Shown: in pieces, positions 25,163 to 34,545 of the stretch
How positions within the stretch are numbered: the stretch's first letter is position 1
How the letters are laid out: every line of letters starts with the position of its first letter
Position numbers and translations under genes: made by a program
The notes under the pieces: generated by a model
Database searches by the model: none
What the model was told of the DNA's origin: nothing
What the model saw: only the letters and a program-made list of their open reading frames with translations
Assembly (NCBI GenBank): GCA_040510375.1
Contig: JBEVJC010000013.1
Location: forward strand, 62,001 to 126,000
Reading direction: 5' to 3'
DNA from: JBEVJC01 sp040510375
GTDB lineage: Bacteria > Bacteroidota > Bacteroidia > Chitinophagales > Chitinophagaceae
DNA length: 64,000 bases

Positions 25163-25723
25163 TTATATTAAGTCAAACTTAGTACCGGGTTTAAATTTTC
25201 CGGCTTTCAGGTCTTCAACATTGCCAAATTCCTGCTCTACAACTCTTGCCAAACCAGTTAATCCATGCTTCAGACTGATTTTCAACGCGATTGCATTAAT
25301 ATCCACTTTTAAAATACTCTTCAGGTCATCACCACATCGAATCACAAAACAATGCGGATTCTGGGGCGACTTCCTAAAGCACATTGCACGCCCTGGCATA
25401 TGGGATATTTTACTTAGCAATAGCGGGATCGGTTCATATTTATTATTAAAAAGGCCTCTCCCCATAGATATTTTTCTAACAGAAAAAAGCTCAATCTCAA
25501 CATCATGCGCCGGGAAAAACGAAAAGTTTACCAATTTGAAGTAATAAATGGTATTAGCTCCTTTAAGTTGATTGAAACATATAAACGGACAGATCTTGAC
25601 ATTTGGACGAAATAAGATCAGTACGATGAAAAGAAAAATGAGAGCACCGATTGTACCCCCGATAAGTTCAATCACAAATTGTCCATATAAAGAGTTCCAA
25701 AAACTATTTGCGCTGCTTGTCAT
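25163..25723 (-). CDS. Uncharacterised protein with one N-terminal membrane helix
   Basis: 186 residues. A membrane segment spans about 17-39 (FVIELIGGTIGALIFLFIVLI), followed by a soluble domain with alternating hydrophobic strands such as TIYYFKLVNFSFFPAHDVEIEL, suggesting a beta-rich fold. No motif of a known family is visible. The gene has an ATG start, stands alone, is bounded by a terminator, and is more A/T-rich than its neighbours, which might hint at transfer. Function unknown. Confidence 0.55.
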   Translation of the reverse strand: MTSSANSFWNSLYGQFVIELIGGTIGALIFLFIVLILFRPNVKICPFICFNQLKGANTIYYFKLVNFSFFPAHDVEIELFSVRKISMGRGLFNNKYEPIPLLLSKISHMPGRAMCFRKSPQNPHCFVIRCGDDLKSILKVDINAIALKISLKHGLTGLARVVEQEFGNVEDLKAGKFKPGTKFDLI

Positions 25724-25876
25724 AATGGAGCATTATCATGATTTGTATAAGACCAGCATGAAAATATAATTCTTAACCAGTATGGCAATCGTCACAAAAC
25801 ATGCGTTTCCTGGTTTATTCCACTTCCGATACTGTACAAAACCGGTAATTGTTCGGAGGATAAAAGCTAACAGTTG

Positions 25877-25906
25877 TTTGTAACGCCTTTGTTTTTATTA
25901 CTTTTG
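25877..25906 (+). promoter_or_regulatory. Promoter of icmF
   Basis: TTTG at 25877-25880, 18 bases, then TACTTTTG at 25899-25906, an exact TAnnTTTG; the ATG follows 19 bases later. The rest of 25724-25876 shows nothing recognisable. Confidence 0.7.
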
Positions 25907-25925
25907 GGTCCGTGAAAAGAATAAT

Positions 25926-28900
25926 ATGAGTGAAAAGAAGAGTCAAAAAATCCGCATAGTTACAGCCGCCTCCCTGTTCGACGGCCATGATGCTGCCATC
26001 AATATCATGCGCAGGATCATGCAATCGAAGGGAGCTGAAGTAATACATCTTGGACATAACCGGTCAGTGCACGAGATAGTGGAAACCGCTATTGAGGAGG
26101 ATGTTCAGGGCATTGCCATCACCAGTTACCAGGGTGGGCATCTTGAATTTTTCAAATACATGAAGGATCTGCTGGACCAGAATGGTTGCGGCCATATCCG
26201 GATTTTTGGCGGCGGCGGCGGTACCATCCATCCCGAAGAAATCGAGGAGTTACATCAATATGGTATAACGAAAATTTATAGCCCCGATGATGGCCGCCGG
26301 CTTGGACTGGAAGGCATGATCGGGGAACTGATCGACGCCTGTAAGTCTGATAGCCTGTACTGGCAGGCAGACAAAAGCTGGAACGGTATTTTGCCATTGG
26401 GCGAAAGGGCTGATATCCGTCGGATCGCAAGGGCGATCACCATCGCAGAATTGGAGTTGCAACCCGCCGTTATACCTGATGGGAAAAATGCAACGGAAAG
26501 TAAAACGGTTCCTGTGCTGGGTATCACCGGCACCGGTGGGGCAGGTAAATCCTCGGTAACAGATGAGATCGTTCGCCGGTTCCTCCAGAATTTTGCCGGT
26601 AGTTCCATAGCTGTAATCTCGGTTGATCCATCTAAAAAGAAAACAGGCGGCGCCTTGCTGGGCGACCGCATCCGCATGAATGCCATCTCGCACCCGCGCG
26701 CTTACATGCGGAGCCTGGCAACAAGGGATGATAACACAGCACTTAGTTCTGCTGTGCAGGAAGCGATAACGATTTGTAAGGATGCGGGGTACGACTTTAT
26801 TATCCTTGAATCGGCCGGCGTGGGACAAAGTGATGCATCTATCCTTGATTTCGTTGATGTGAGCATGTATGTGATGACACCTGAATATGGTGCTGCATCA
26901 CAACTGGAAAAGATCAATATGCTGGATTATGCCGATCTTATCTGTATGAATAAATTCGACAAGGCAGGTGCGCTGGATGCACTGGCCGATGTCAAAAAAC
27001 AATATAAACGGAATCACCAGTTATGGACAGCACGCGATGAAGAACTGCCCGTAATCGGTACAATTGCCAGCAAATTCAATGATGAGGGTGTTAACCGTCT
27101 TTTCAGCCTGCTGATGTTGACGATCCTGGATAAAACCGGCATCCGTTACGGAGATATTTCTTTCTCCGAAACGGCGGAAATGTCGCAGGCAATCATTCCT
27201 TCCTCCAGAACGAGGTACCTATCGGAGATTGCCACACAACGCAGGGATTATGATCAGCTGGTAAAGGAACAATCTGCACTGGCAACACAGTTGTACCAGT
27301 TGCAGGGAACACTTGATCTTTTTGCCAGTCAGGATCCCAATCATTCGCTCATTGTTGCACTGAAGGAGAAGATCGGTAGTATCAATAACAAGCTCAATGC
27401 CGACAGCCGGAAATTACTGGACGAATGGCCTGCCCTGGTAAACCGCTATCGCCAGGATTTTTTTGAATATGAAGTGCGCGATAAAACCATCCGGCAGCCT
27501 ATGTCCTCCAAAAGCCTTAGTGGTACCCGCATTCCGCGGGTGGCATTACCTGGCTTCAGTGACTGGGGCGACCTGCTTACCTGGCAGGCTAAAGAAAACC
27601 TGCCCGGTCATTTCCCCTTTACCGCCGGGGTGTTTCCGCTCAAACGCGAGGGCGAGGATCCTACAAGGATGTTTGCCGGTGAGGGTGGACCTGAACGAAC
27701 AAACAAAAGATTCCATTACCTGAGTTTGGGGCAACCTGCCAAACGCCTGTCGACTGCATTTGACAGTGTTACACTGTATGGAGAAGACCCTGACCAGCGT
27801 CCCGATATTTTCGGAAAAGTGGGTAACAGCGGAGTAAGTATTGCCACGGTCGATGATGCGAAAAAATTATACAGCGGGTTCGATCTCTGCAACCCCATGA
27901 CATCAGTGAGCATGACGATTAATGGTCCGGCTCCCATGATCCTTGCATTCTTTATGAATGCAGCGATTGACCAGCAATGCGAAAAATGGCTGGATGAAAA
28001 CAATCAGTGGGAACTGGCGCAACAGGCTTTCCGAAAAAAATATGGCAAGGAAACGTATCCGGTTTACCGCGACGGGAACCCAACATCAAACGAACAGCCT
28101 TCCTTACCGGAAGGGCATGATGGGTCGGGATTAAAACTGCTGGGACTTTCAGGTGATGAAGTGTTACCGGCAGCGGAATACGCGCGGCTCCGTGCTTATG
28201 CCCTGGCGCAGGTGCGGGGTACCGTCCAGGCGGATATCCTCAAGGAAGACCAGGCGCAGAATACCTGTATCTTCTCCACCGAATTTGCCCTTAAACTAAT
28301 GGGCGATGTGCAGGAATTTTTTATCCGGGAAAAAGTCCGGAATTTTTACAGTGTAAGTATTTCCGGTTATCATATCGCTGAAGCAGGCGCCAATCCAATC
28401 ACACAGCTTGCATTCACTTTATCGAACGGATTCACTTATGTTGAATATTACCTGAGCCGCGGTATGCAGATAGATGATTTTGCACCGAACCTGTCTTTCT
28501 TCTTCAGTAATGGAATGGATCCGGAATACAGTGTTATAGGAAGGGTTGCAAGGAGAATCTGGGCCACTGCAATGAAGTATAAATACAAGGCCAACTCCAG
28601 GAGCCAGATGCTGAAGTACCATATCCAGACATCCGGAAGAAGCCTGCATGCGCAGGAGATCGATTTTAATGATATCCGCACAACATTGCAGGCATTGTAT
28701 GCGATTTATGATAATTGCAATTCACTTCACACAAATGCCTATGATGAGGCTATAACCACACCAACCGAAGAAAGCGTAAGAAGGGCCATGGCCATCCAGC
28801 TGATCATTAACCGTGAACTGGGTACAGCAAAGACGGAGAATTTTACACAGGGTAGTTTCGCATTGGGGGAACTGACCGACCTGGTGGAAGAAGCCGTGTT

Positions 28901-29315
28901 ACTGGAGTTCGACAGGCTGACCGAACGTGGTGGTGTGCTGGGTGCAATGGAACGTATGTATCAGCGCAACAAGATCCAGGAAGAAAGCCTGGACTACGAA
29001 CACCAGAAACATACAGGTGAGTTGCCATTAGTGGGGGTTAATACCTTTTTAAATAAACAGGGAAGTCCAACGATTATTCCCGCCGAAGTAATCAGGAGCG
29101 CACCGGAAGAAAAACTAAGCCAGATTTCCAACCTGCAACTTTTCCATAAAGTCAATAAGGACAGGTCCGCTGCCAGTCTCGACAAACTGAAACAGGTTGC
29201 CATCCATAACGGGAACCTGTTTGAAGAGTTAATGGAAACCGTAAAATACTGTTCACTCGGACAAATCACCCATGCGCTTTATGAGGTGGGAGGGCAGTAC
29301 CGCAGGAGTATGTAA
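25926..29315 (+). CDS. icmF: Fused isobutyryl-CoA mutase (IcmF type)
   Basis: 1129 residues in the IcmF order. An N-terminal B12-binding domain carries FDGHDAAIN with the axial His21 and VIHLGHNRSV. A MeaB-like G-protein chaperone domain has P-loop GTGGAGKS (202-209) and MNKFDKAG. The TIM-barrel mutase domain includes GNSGVSIATVDDAKKLYSGF, CNPMTSVSMTINGPAP and GYHIAEAGANP. The enzyme rearranges branched to linear acyl-CoAs (isobutyryl/butyryl, sometimes isovaleryl/pivalyl) with adenosylcobalamin, and the fused GTPase loads and protects the cofactor. Close relatives differ in substrate by a few active-site residues that I cannot place reliably. Monocistronic. Confidence 0.95.
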   Translation: MSEKKSQKIRIVTAASLFDGHDAAINIMRRIMQSKGAEVIHLGHNRSVHEIVETAIEEDVQGIAITSYQGGHLEFFKYMKDLLDQNGCGHIRIFGGGGGTIHPEEIEELHQYGITKIYSPDDGRRLGLEGMIGELIDACKSDSLYWQADKSWNGILPLGERADIRRIARAITIAELELQPAVIPDGKNATESKTVPVLGITGTGGAGKSSVTDEIVRRFLQNFAGSSIAVISVDPSKKKTGGALLGDRIRMNAISHPRAYMRSLATRDDNTALSSAVQEAITICKDAGYDFIILESAGVGQSDASILDFVDVSMYVMTPEYGAASQLEKINMLDYADLICMNKFDKAGALDALADVKKQYKRNHQLWTARDEELPVIGTIASKFNDEGVNRLFSLLMLTILDKTGIRYGDISFSETAEMSQAIIPSSRTRYLSEIATQRRDYDQLVKEQSALATQLYQLQGTLDLFASQDPNHSLIVALKEKIGSINNKLNADSRKLLDEWPALVNRYRQDFFEYEVRDKTIRQPMSSKSLSGTRIPRVALPGFSDWGDLLTWQAKENLPGHFPFTAGVFPLKREGEDPTRMFAGEGGPERTNKRFHYLSLGQPAKRLSTAFDSVTLYGEDPDQRPDIFGKVGNSGVSIATVDDAKKLYSGFDLCNPMTSVSMTINGPAPMILAFFMNAAIDQQCEKWLDENNQWELAQQAFRKKYGKETYPVYRDGNPTSNEQPSLPEGHDGSGLKLLGLSGDEVLPAAEYARLRAYALAQVRGTVQADILKEDQAQNTCIFSTEFALKLMGDVQEFFIREKVRNFYSVSISGYHIAEAGANPITQLAFTLSNGFTYVEYYLSRGMQIDDFAPNLSFFFSNGMDPEYSVIGRVARRIWATAMKYKYKANSRSQMLKYHIQTSGRSLHAQEIDFNDIRTTLQALYAIYDNCNSLHTNAYDEAITTPTEESVRRAMAIQLIINRELGTAKTENFTQGSFALGELTDLVEEAVLLEFDRLTERGGVLGAMERMYQRNKIQEESLDYEHQKHTGELPLVGVNTFLNKQGSPTIIPAEVIRSAPEEKLSQISNLQLFHKVNKDRSAASLDKLKQVAIHNGNLFEELMETVKYCSLGQITHALYEVGGQYRRSM

Positions 29316-29321
29316 AAGTTG

Positions 29322-29397
29322 TATCCCGGGCGGTGTTTTTGAGGCGTATCGCCGGAAAACCGAAGTCGGCAGGTCTGTAAGGCCATCCCACCGGGAC
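29322..29397. other. Possible structured intergenic RNA/DNA element
   Basis: In the 176-base gap between icmF and the next gene, TCCCGG (29324-29329) can pair with CCGGGA (29391-29396), enclosing short hairpins GGCG/CGCC (29343-29353), CCG/CGG (29360-29369) and GGTC/GGCC (29372-29384). The gap is GC-richer than other spacers here. It could be a terminator-like fold, an intergenic repeat or a small RNA. No known riboswitch was recognised. Confidence 0.25.
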
Positions 29398-29491
29398 TTT
29401 CGCCAGGTTGTTGGAAAACTGTTAACGCTTCCTCATCCTACCTGATCTTGACGTAAATTAGGCGCGAAATCAATCACTAAACAAGACCCTG

Positions 29492-31873
29492 ATGAACAGA
29501 TCGATCCTTGCCGGTTTATTCCTGCTTTTTTCCGGTAATATTTTCTCCCAGAACATTGAAGCGAACATTGCCATATACGCCGAAAAATTTCCACAGGAAA
29601 AGGCGTATATCCATTACGATAAATCAACCTATACACCCGGGGAAACTATCTGGTTCAAGGTATACCTGATGGAAGGGATCAATGCCGCAAATGCCAGCAA
29701 GAACTTCTATATCGACTGGACCGACGAGGCTGGCAACCTGGTTTACCGTACCACCAGTCCACTGGTCAATGCAATGTCCGGAGGCCAGTTTGATATTCCC
29801 TCCACCTATACCGGCAGGTTCCTGCATGTAAAAGGATATACCAAGTGGATGCTGAATTTTGACACTGCCTTTATTTACCGGAAAGATATCCGGATCCTTG
29901 GTAATACAACATCGTCCAACCAGTTTAAGAATACCGTTTCCCCTACCCTCCAGTTTTTTCCTGAAGGGGGTGATGCCGTGGCGGGACTGGTAAACAAGAT
30001 TGCATTTAAATCAAACGACCAGTGGGGCCGGCCCGTGAAATTTACCGGTGTGGTGGTGAACGATGCGGGAAAAGTAATCGATAGCCTGCGTCCGCTTCAT
30101 AATGGTATGGGATTCGTTTTTATTAACCCGAAGGCAGGCGAGCGATTTACTGCCAAATGGAAGGACGATAAGGGTAATGCGTTTGTCACAGCCTTACCGG
30201 AAGTGAAACCTTCAGGTGTAACATTACAGGTATCGTCAGCTTCTGATAAACGTTTTTTCCTGGTTAATGCATCCCCCAATTCGACGTTGAAGACATTACA
30301 TGTGATCGGTACCATGAACCAGTACCAGGTGTTCAGTGTTACACGTGATGCAGCAGCAGGTGAAGTAAAAGGAGTGATCCCGATAAAACAATTACCAAGT
30401 GGTATTCTCACAATCACGGTTTTTGATGAGGCCTACAAACCGCTGGCAGAGCGGATCCTGTTTATCAATAATGAAGAATACAGTTTCCGTCCCGAAATGA
30501 CAGTGGAACATTGGGGCCTGAATAAACGTGCAAGGAATGACCTGCAGATAGTAGTACCCGACAGCCTCGTATCCAATCTTTCCATTTCAGTTACCGACGC
30601 AGGAATTGATTCTGATAGTTCGCATACCATTATTTCGGACTTTTTATTATCGGCTGACCTTCGCGGTCAGGTATACGATCCCGCCTTTTATTTCAGGAAC
30701 AACAGCGATACCATTGCCCGTAAACTTGACCTGGTGATGCTAACCCACGGATGGCGTCGTTTTAATTGGGAAGATGTGGTCAGGGGTAAATATCCCGAGA
30801 TCCGTTATCCACGCGATACTTCTTACCTGACGCTTTCCGGCCGCGTATTTGGTGCGCTTCCTTCACAGATCAAGGAGTCGGGAGCAATCATTTTACTTAT
30901 TAAACAAAAAGGACAGGAAGAAAATAATATCAGGTTACTTCCATTAAATGCTGATGGTACATTCAGGGATCCGCAGACGATTCTTTTTGATTCGGCAACC
31001 ATTTACCACCAGTTGCAGAAAAGTAAAGGAGGCTCAGAAGTAGCCGTTAATTTTTTTGAAGATAAACTTTCACCCTTCCGTACAAATGACCTTGCCAAAG
31101 GAACATATTTTATTCCGTCGGATGATACTACAGGATATGGACGGCATACGCGGCTTGCAGATGAGACTGCAAAACTGCTTAAACGTTATGAAGGGGAACT
31201 TCTTGCCAATGTGATTGTGAAAAGCAAGGCTAAAACCCCTCTCCAGCTGATGGATGAAAAATATGCATCGGGACTTTTTTCAGGTGGTGATTCGTATAAT
31301 TTTGACCTGGTGAATGATCCTTTTGCCGGTTCAGCTATGAATGTTTTTACCTATCTCCAGGGTAAGGTGGCCGGACTGCAGATCAGCAATCCCAATTCAC
31401 AGGATCCCACGCTGAGCTGGCGTGGCGGGTCGCCTTCATTGTACCTGAACGAAGTACAGTCAGATGCCGGAATGATTAGTTCAATGTCGGTTAATGATAT
31501 TGCATATATTAAGGTGTTCCGTCCACCGTTCATGGGAGGATTTGGAGGTGCAGGTGGTGCCATTGCAATTTATACCAAACGTGGTGGCGACCAGAAACCC
31601 GAGCCAGGAAAGGGTTTAAGCAATAGTAAGGTTACCGGCTACAACGCAATCAGGGTTTTTTATTCACCCAACTATGGCACCTACCAGCAGGAGAACGAGC
31701 GGCCCGATATCAGGACCACCTTGTACTGGAATCCGGCAATCGAAACAGCACCCGGACAAAACAAGGTCAAGCTGAGTTTTTACAATAACGATATCACCAA
31801 AAGCTTCCGGATTGTGATAGAAGGGATGACCACAGACGGCCGGCTGACGCATCTGGAAGAGATCATGGAATAA
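29492..31873 (+). CDS. MG2-like domain protein with TonB plug domain
   Basis: 793 residues with signal peptide MNRSILAGLFLLFSGNIFS. The N terminus (about 35-130) is an alpha-2-macroglobulin MG2-like domain: EKAYIHYDKSTYTPGETIWFKVYL. The middle holds more beta-sandwich repeats. The C-terminal part (about 600-705) is a TonB-receptor plug-like domain: VFTYLQGKVAGLQISNP, SLYLNEVQSD, VNDIAYIKVFRPP and AIAIYTKRGG, but no beta barrel follows. Such proteins are frequent in Bacteroidota, anchored or bound at the outer membrane, with unknown role. A weak -7-like TAAATTAG lies at 29454-29461. Confidence 0.75.
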   Translation: MNRSILAGLFLLFSGNIFSQNIEANIAIYAEKFPQEKAYIHYDKSTYTPGETIWFKVYLMEGINAANASKNFYIDWTDEAGNLVYRTTSPLVNAMSGGQFDIPSTYTGRFLHVKGYTKWMLNFDTAFIYRKDIRILGNTTSSNQFKNTVSPTLQFFPEGGDAVAGLVNKIAFKSNDQWGRPVKFTGVVVNDAGKVIDSLRPLHNGMGFVFINPKAGERFTAKWKDDKGNAFVTALPEVKPSGVTLQVSSASDKRFFLVNASPNSTLKTLHVIGTMNQYQVFSVTRDAAAGEVKGVIPIKQLPSGILTITVFDEAYKPLAERILFINNEEYSFRPEMTVEHWGLNKRARNDLQIVVPDSLVSNLSISVTDAGIDSDSSHTIISDFLLSADLRGQVYDPAFYFRNNSDTIARKLDLVMLTHGWRRFNWEDVVRGKYPEIRYPRDTSYLTLSGRVFGALPSQIKESGAIILLIKQKGQEENNIRLLPLNADGTFRDPQTILFDSATIYHQLQKSKGGSEVAVNFFEDKLSPFRTNDLAKGTYFIPSDDTTGYGRHTRLADETAKLLKRYEGELLANVIVKSKAKTPLQLMDEKYASGLFSGGDSYNFDLVNDPFAGSAMNVFTYLQGKVAGLQISNPNSQDPTLSWRGGSPSLYLNEVQSDAGMISSMSVNDIAYIKVFRPPFMGGFGGAGGAIAIYTKRGGDQKPEPGKGLSNSKVTGYNAIRVFYSPNYGTYQQENERPDIRTTLYWNPAIETAPGQNKVKLSFYNNDITKSFRIVIEGMTTDGRLTHLEEIME

Positions 31874-31889
31874 GTTGCACGCTTCTTGA

Positions 31890-32636
31890 ATGGTAACAGC
31901 AATATCAAGATCAATGTTCCACACAAAAATGTTTTTATTGCAGGCCGGGGGATTCAGCTGGAAAGAATTGTTACTCGGCGGTGAGGAATGGCATTTCCTG
32001 CCGGAAGTAATAATCCGCACCCTCGTCATGTTCACCATCCTGCTGGTCAGCATGAGTATACTAGGAAAAAGGGGAGTCAGCCAGTTATCTGTTTTTGAAC
32101 TGGTGGTGATTATTGGACTTGGTTCAGCTGCAGGTGACCCGATGTTTTATAAAGATGTTGGATTAATCCCCGCGATTCTCGTGTTCAGTATTGTAGTAGG
32201 CCTTTATTCTCTTGTTACCAATCTGGTTGGACGGAATAAAACCGTGGCCAACCTGGTAGAGGGTAAACCCATCTGCCTGATTGAAGAAGGAAGTTTTGCC
32301 ATCGAAAATTTTTCAAAGGAGAACCTCGGGCAGGATGAATTTTTTGCTGAATTGAGATTACGTGGTGTGAGTCATCTGGGGCAGGTATGGAAGGCGATCA
32401 TCGAAACCAACGGACAGATCAGTGTATTTTTTTATGAAGAAAAAGATGTTCTGTATGGCCTGCCCATCATGCCGGATTCACTCCATGGACAGTCCGCTTC
32501 CATTGAAAAGAAGGGACATTATGCCTGCACCTTCTGCGGATATTCAGAAGAGATAACACCAACAGCCAGTCATGTATGCAGTAACTGTGGTAAGGCAACA
32601 TGGATCAAGGCGAGCAATGCGGTGCGGGTTACATGA
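31890..32636 (+). CDS. DUF421 membrane protein with C-terminal zinc ribbon
   Basis: 248 residues. Three membrane segments lie about 40-115, with the DUF421 signature ILGKRGVSQLSVFELVVIIGLGSAAGDPM. A cytoplasmic DUF421 beta domain follows, including EGKPICLIEEG and ELRLRGVSHLGQV. The last 40 residues add a C-x2-C-x13-C-x2-C ribbon (CTFC and CSNC). Relatives such as Bacillus YetF are membrane proteins of unclear function. Starts at 31890, 31914 and 31929 are all possible; the later two give more typical N termini. It follows the MG2 gene by 16 bases and may share its transcript. Confidence 0.8.
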   Translation: MVTAISRSMFHTKMFLLQAGGFSWKELLLGGEEWHFLPEVIIRTLVMFTILLVSMSILGKRGVSQLSVFELVVIIGLGSAAGDPMFYKDVGLIPAILVFSIVVGLYSLVTNLVGRNKTVANLVEGKPICLIEEGSFAIENFSKENLGQDEFFAELRLRGVSHLGQVWKAIIETNGQISVFFYEEKDVLYGLPIMPDSLHGQSASIEKKGHYACTFCGYSEEITPTASHVCSNCGKATWIKASNAVRVT

Positions 32637-32696
32637 TGTAACTCGGGAAATTAAAATGGCGTCGTTCACTAATTGTATTATAAAGTTCCGGCACCA

Positions 32697-32909
32697 TTAT
32701 CCCGCCTGTGCTTTATTTGATGAAACACTTTCTATCCATTCCCTGATTTCTGTATTACTCTTGTTAAGTTTATCTGCCAGCCGCGCAATCATTTCATCTT
32801 CTTTGCCGGGTGTATATTGCAGGTCTTCATCCGTCAGGTCAATCTGCACTTCCTTCAGTTTTTCCTTTACTTCTTCCCAGGGTTTTTCAAGTTTAAGTTT
32901 ATCGCTCAT
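32697..32909 (-). CDS. CsbD-like stress protein
   Basis: 70 residues, highly charged and helical, from the ATG at 32909 (an upstream in-frame ATG at 32954 would add a non-homologous tail). WEEVKEKLKEVQIDLTDEDL, then GKEDEMIARLADKLNKSNTEI, is the CsbD/YjbJ pattern of small general stress proteins. Function in the family is unknown. It follows the PfpI-type gene by 57 bases on the same strand, so both may be induced together by stress. Confidence 0.75.
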   Translation of the reverse strand: MSDKLKLEKPWEEVKEKLKEVQIDLTDEDLQYTPGKEDEMIARLADKLNKSNTEIREWIESVSSNKAQAG

Positions 32910-32966
32910 ATGATATGATTTATGTGTGGTCCTGCTTATACTGATTGCCGGCACACTTTTTAAAAA

Positions 32967-33560
32967 TTACGATGCTACATAATGCGATTGGGTCTGGGTA
33001 AAAGAAGAAGTAGGTTCGTGAACACCTTCACGGATTTCTTCAATCATTTTTGAGTTGAAGGCATCGAGATCGGCCGGACTCCTGCTGGTCACCAGACCAT
33101 TATCAGTTACTACTTCCTTATCCTCCCAGATTACCCCTGCATTCATCATATCTGTTTTAACAGAAGGATATGAAGTCATATTCCGTCCGGTGATCATTCC
33201 TGTTTCGATCAGCAATTGCGGACCATGGCAAATGGCGGCCAGCGGTTTGCCGGTCTCCAGGAAATGTTGAGCAAATTCCACACATTGCCGGTTCACGCGC
33301 ATTTTATCGGGGTTGAGTACGCCGCCCGGGATCACAAGTGCGTCATAATCCTCCGGTTTTGCTTCATCCAGCACAACATCCACCGGTACTTCAATTGACC
33401 AGTGGTCGTGATTCCAGGCTTTTACACTACCCTGGTTTGGAGAAATCACATGAACGGTGGCTCCCTCGGCTTCCAGTGCCTGTTTGGGACTTGTAAGCTC
33501 TATTTCTTCAAAACCATTTTCTGTAATAATGGCAATCTTTTTATTGGTAAGTAATCCCAT
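32967..33560 (-). CDS. PfpI/DJ-1 family protein
   Basis: 197 residues from the ATG at 33560 (MGLLTNKKIAII). The nucleophile elbow AICHGPQ has Cys111, with the acid residue in NGFEEIEL (Glu18/19) and His112 beside it. ALVIPGG and SRSPADLDAF also match PfpI/YhbO-type proteins, which act as glyoxalase III or as protein/nucleotide deglycases against methylglyoxal damage, a role still debated. It starts 81 bases from the divergent amidase gene. Confidence 0.88.
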   Translation of the reverse strand: MGLLTNKKIAIITENGFEEIELTSPKQALEAEGATVHVISPNQGSVKAWNHDHWSIEVPVDVVLDEAKPEDYDALVIPGGVLNPDKMRVNRQCVEFAQHFLETGKPLAAICHGPQLLIETGMITGRNMTSYPSVKTDMMNAGVIWEDKEVVTDNGLVTSRSPADLDAFNSKMIEEIREGVHEPTSSFTQTQSHYVAS

Positions 33561-33641
33561 AATTGTATGATTTAAACGTGAACAGGTAAATGGCCAAAAA
33601 CAATACCACATCATAAAACTCCAACAAAGTAAATTGCAGTT

Positions 33642-34448
33642 ATGAAAATGCCGTTTGTTTTATGTGGGATCCTTCTGCTATCAGCCTGTTCGCCTGGCGC
33701 TTACCGGTCCACCAATAAAATATATAAAAAGCAGGTAAAGGAATTTGCCCGGCTGATCCGCGAATATCCGTTGACAGATTCGGCGGGATTACCATTTGCA
33801 GGTCAATGGGTGGGCGCTACCAATTTTGGTTTACGCCGACCCAATGTGGTGGTGATACATTATACTGCGCAGAACAGTTGCGGGCAGACGCTGAAAACCT
33901 TTACTACGCCTGCTACCCAGGTAAGCGCCCATTATGTGATCTGTAAAGACGGGACGGTCCACCATATGCTGAACGACCTGTTACGGGCCCATCATGCGGG
34001 TGCAGGTAAGTGGGGGAATGACACGGATCTCAACAGTGCCAGTATCGGGATCGAGATTGATAACAATGGTTCTGAAATTTTTACCGAACAGCAATTGGTC
34101 AGCCTGACCACCTTACTGGGCCGGTTAAAAAGGACATACAATATACCGGTGGCCAATTTTATCGGTCATTCTGACCTTGCACCCGGACGTAAGGTGGATC
34201 CCGGTAATTTATTTCCCTGGGCTTCCCTGGCGCAGCAGGGTTATGGTTTGTGGTACGATACCTCGATGGTGCAGCTTCCGGTTGATTTCAACCCGTTGCT
34301 GGCGCTCCGGGTAATTGGTTACAATACCAGGCAACCGGAAACAGCTATCCGGTCGTTCAAGCTCCATTATGTACCTGGAGACACCAGCAGGGTATTATCA
34401 GATGGCGACCTTAAAATACTGTTTAGCCTTCAGGGGCAGACCTTATAG
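33642..34448 (+). CDS. N-acetylmuramoyl-L-alanine amidase lipoprotein (AmiD-like)
   Basis: 268 residues with lipobox LLSAC (Cys16), so an envelope-anchored lipoprotein. The Amidase_2 domain shows zinc ligands His73 (VIHYTA), His176 and Asp186 in GHSDLAPGRKVDPG, with Glu138 (SIGIEID) and Lys184 at the positions that act in AmpD catalysis. It cleaves the MurNAc-L-Ala bond of cell wall fragments, probably at the periplasmic side like E. coli AmiD. A separate link to the AmgK/MurU-like genes 10 kb upstream is functional inference only. Confidence 0.9.
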   Translation: MKMPFVLCGILLLSACSPGAYRSTNKIYKKQVKEFARLIREYPLTDSAGLPFAGQWVGATNFGLRRPNVVVIHYTAQNSCGQTLKTFTTPATQVSAHYVICKDGTVHHMLNDLLRAHHAGAGKWGNDTDLNSASIGIEIDNNGSEIFTEQQLVSLTTLLGRLKRTYNIPVANFIGHSDLAPGRKVDPGNLFPWASLAQQGYGLWYDTSMVQLPVDFNPLLALRVIGYNTRQPETAIRSFKLHYVPGDTSRVLSDGDLKILFSLQGQTL

Positions 34449-34545
34449 ATTTTTTTTACCTTTACCCCACTTGTGAAGGCCTTGCAGCTGTGAAACTGTA
34501 TGGCCTTTTACGTTTTAATCCATTATCCGCAGATAAAATTAATAG

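Noticed and set aside
27870..27900. tRNA-like GGTTCGATC stretch
   Set aside because: It is inside the icmF coding frame and no acceptor or anticodon stem can be formed around it.
29316..29491. Cobalamin riboswitch near icmF
   Set aside because: The element lies after and not before icmF, and the conserved B12-box was not found there or in 25724-25925.
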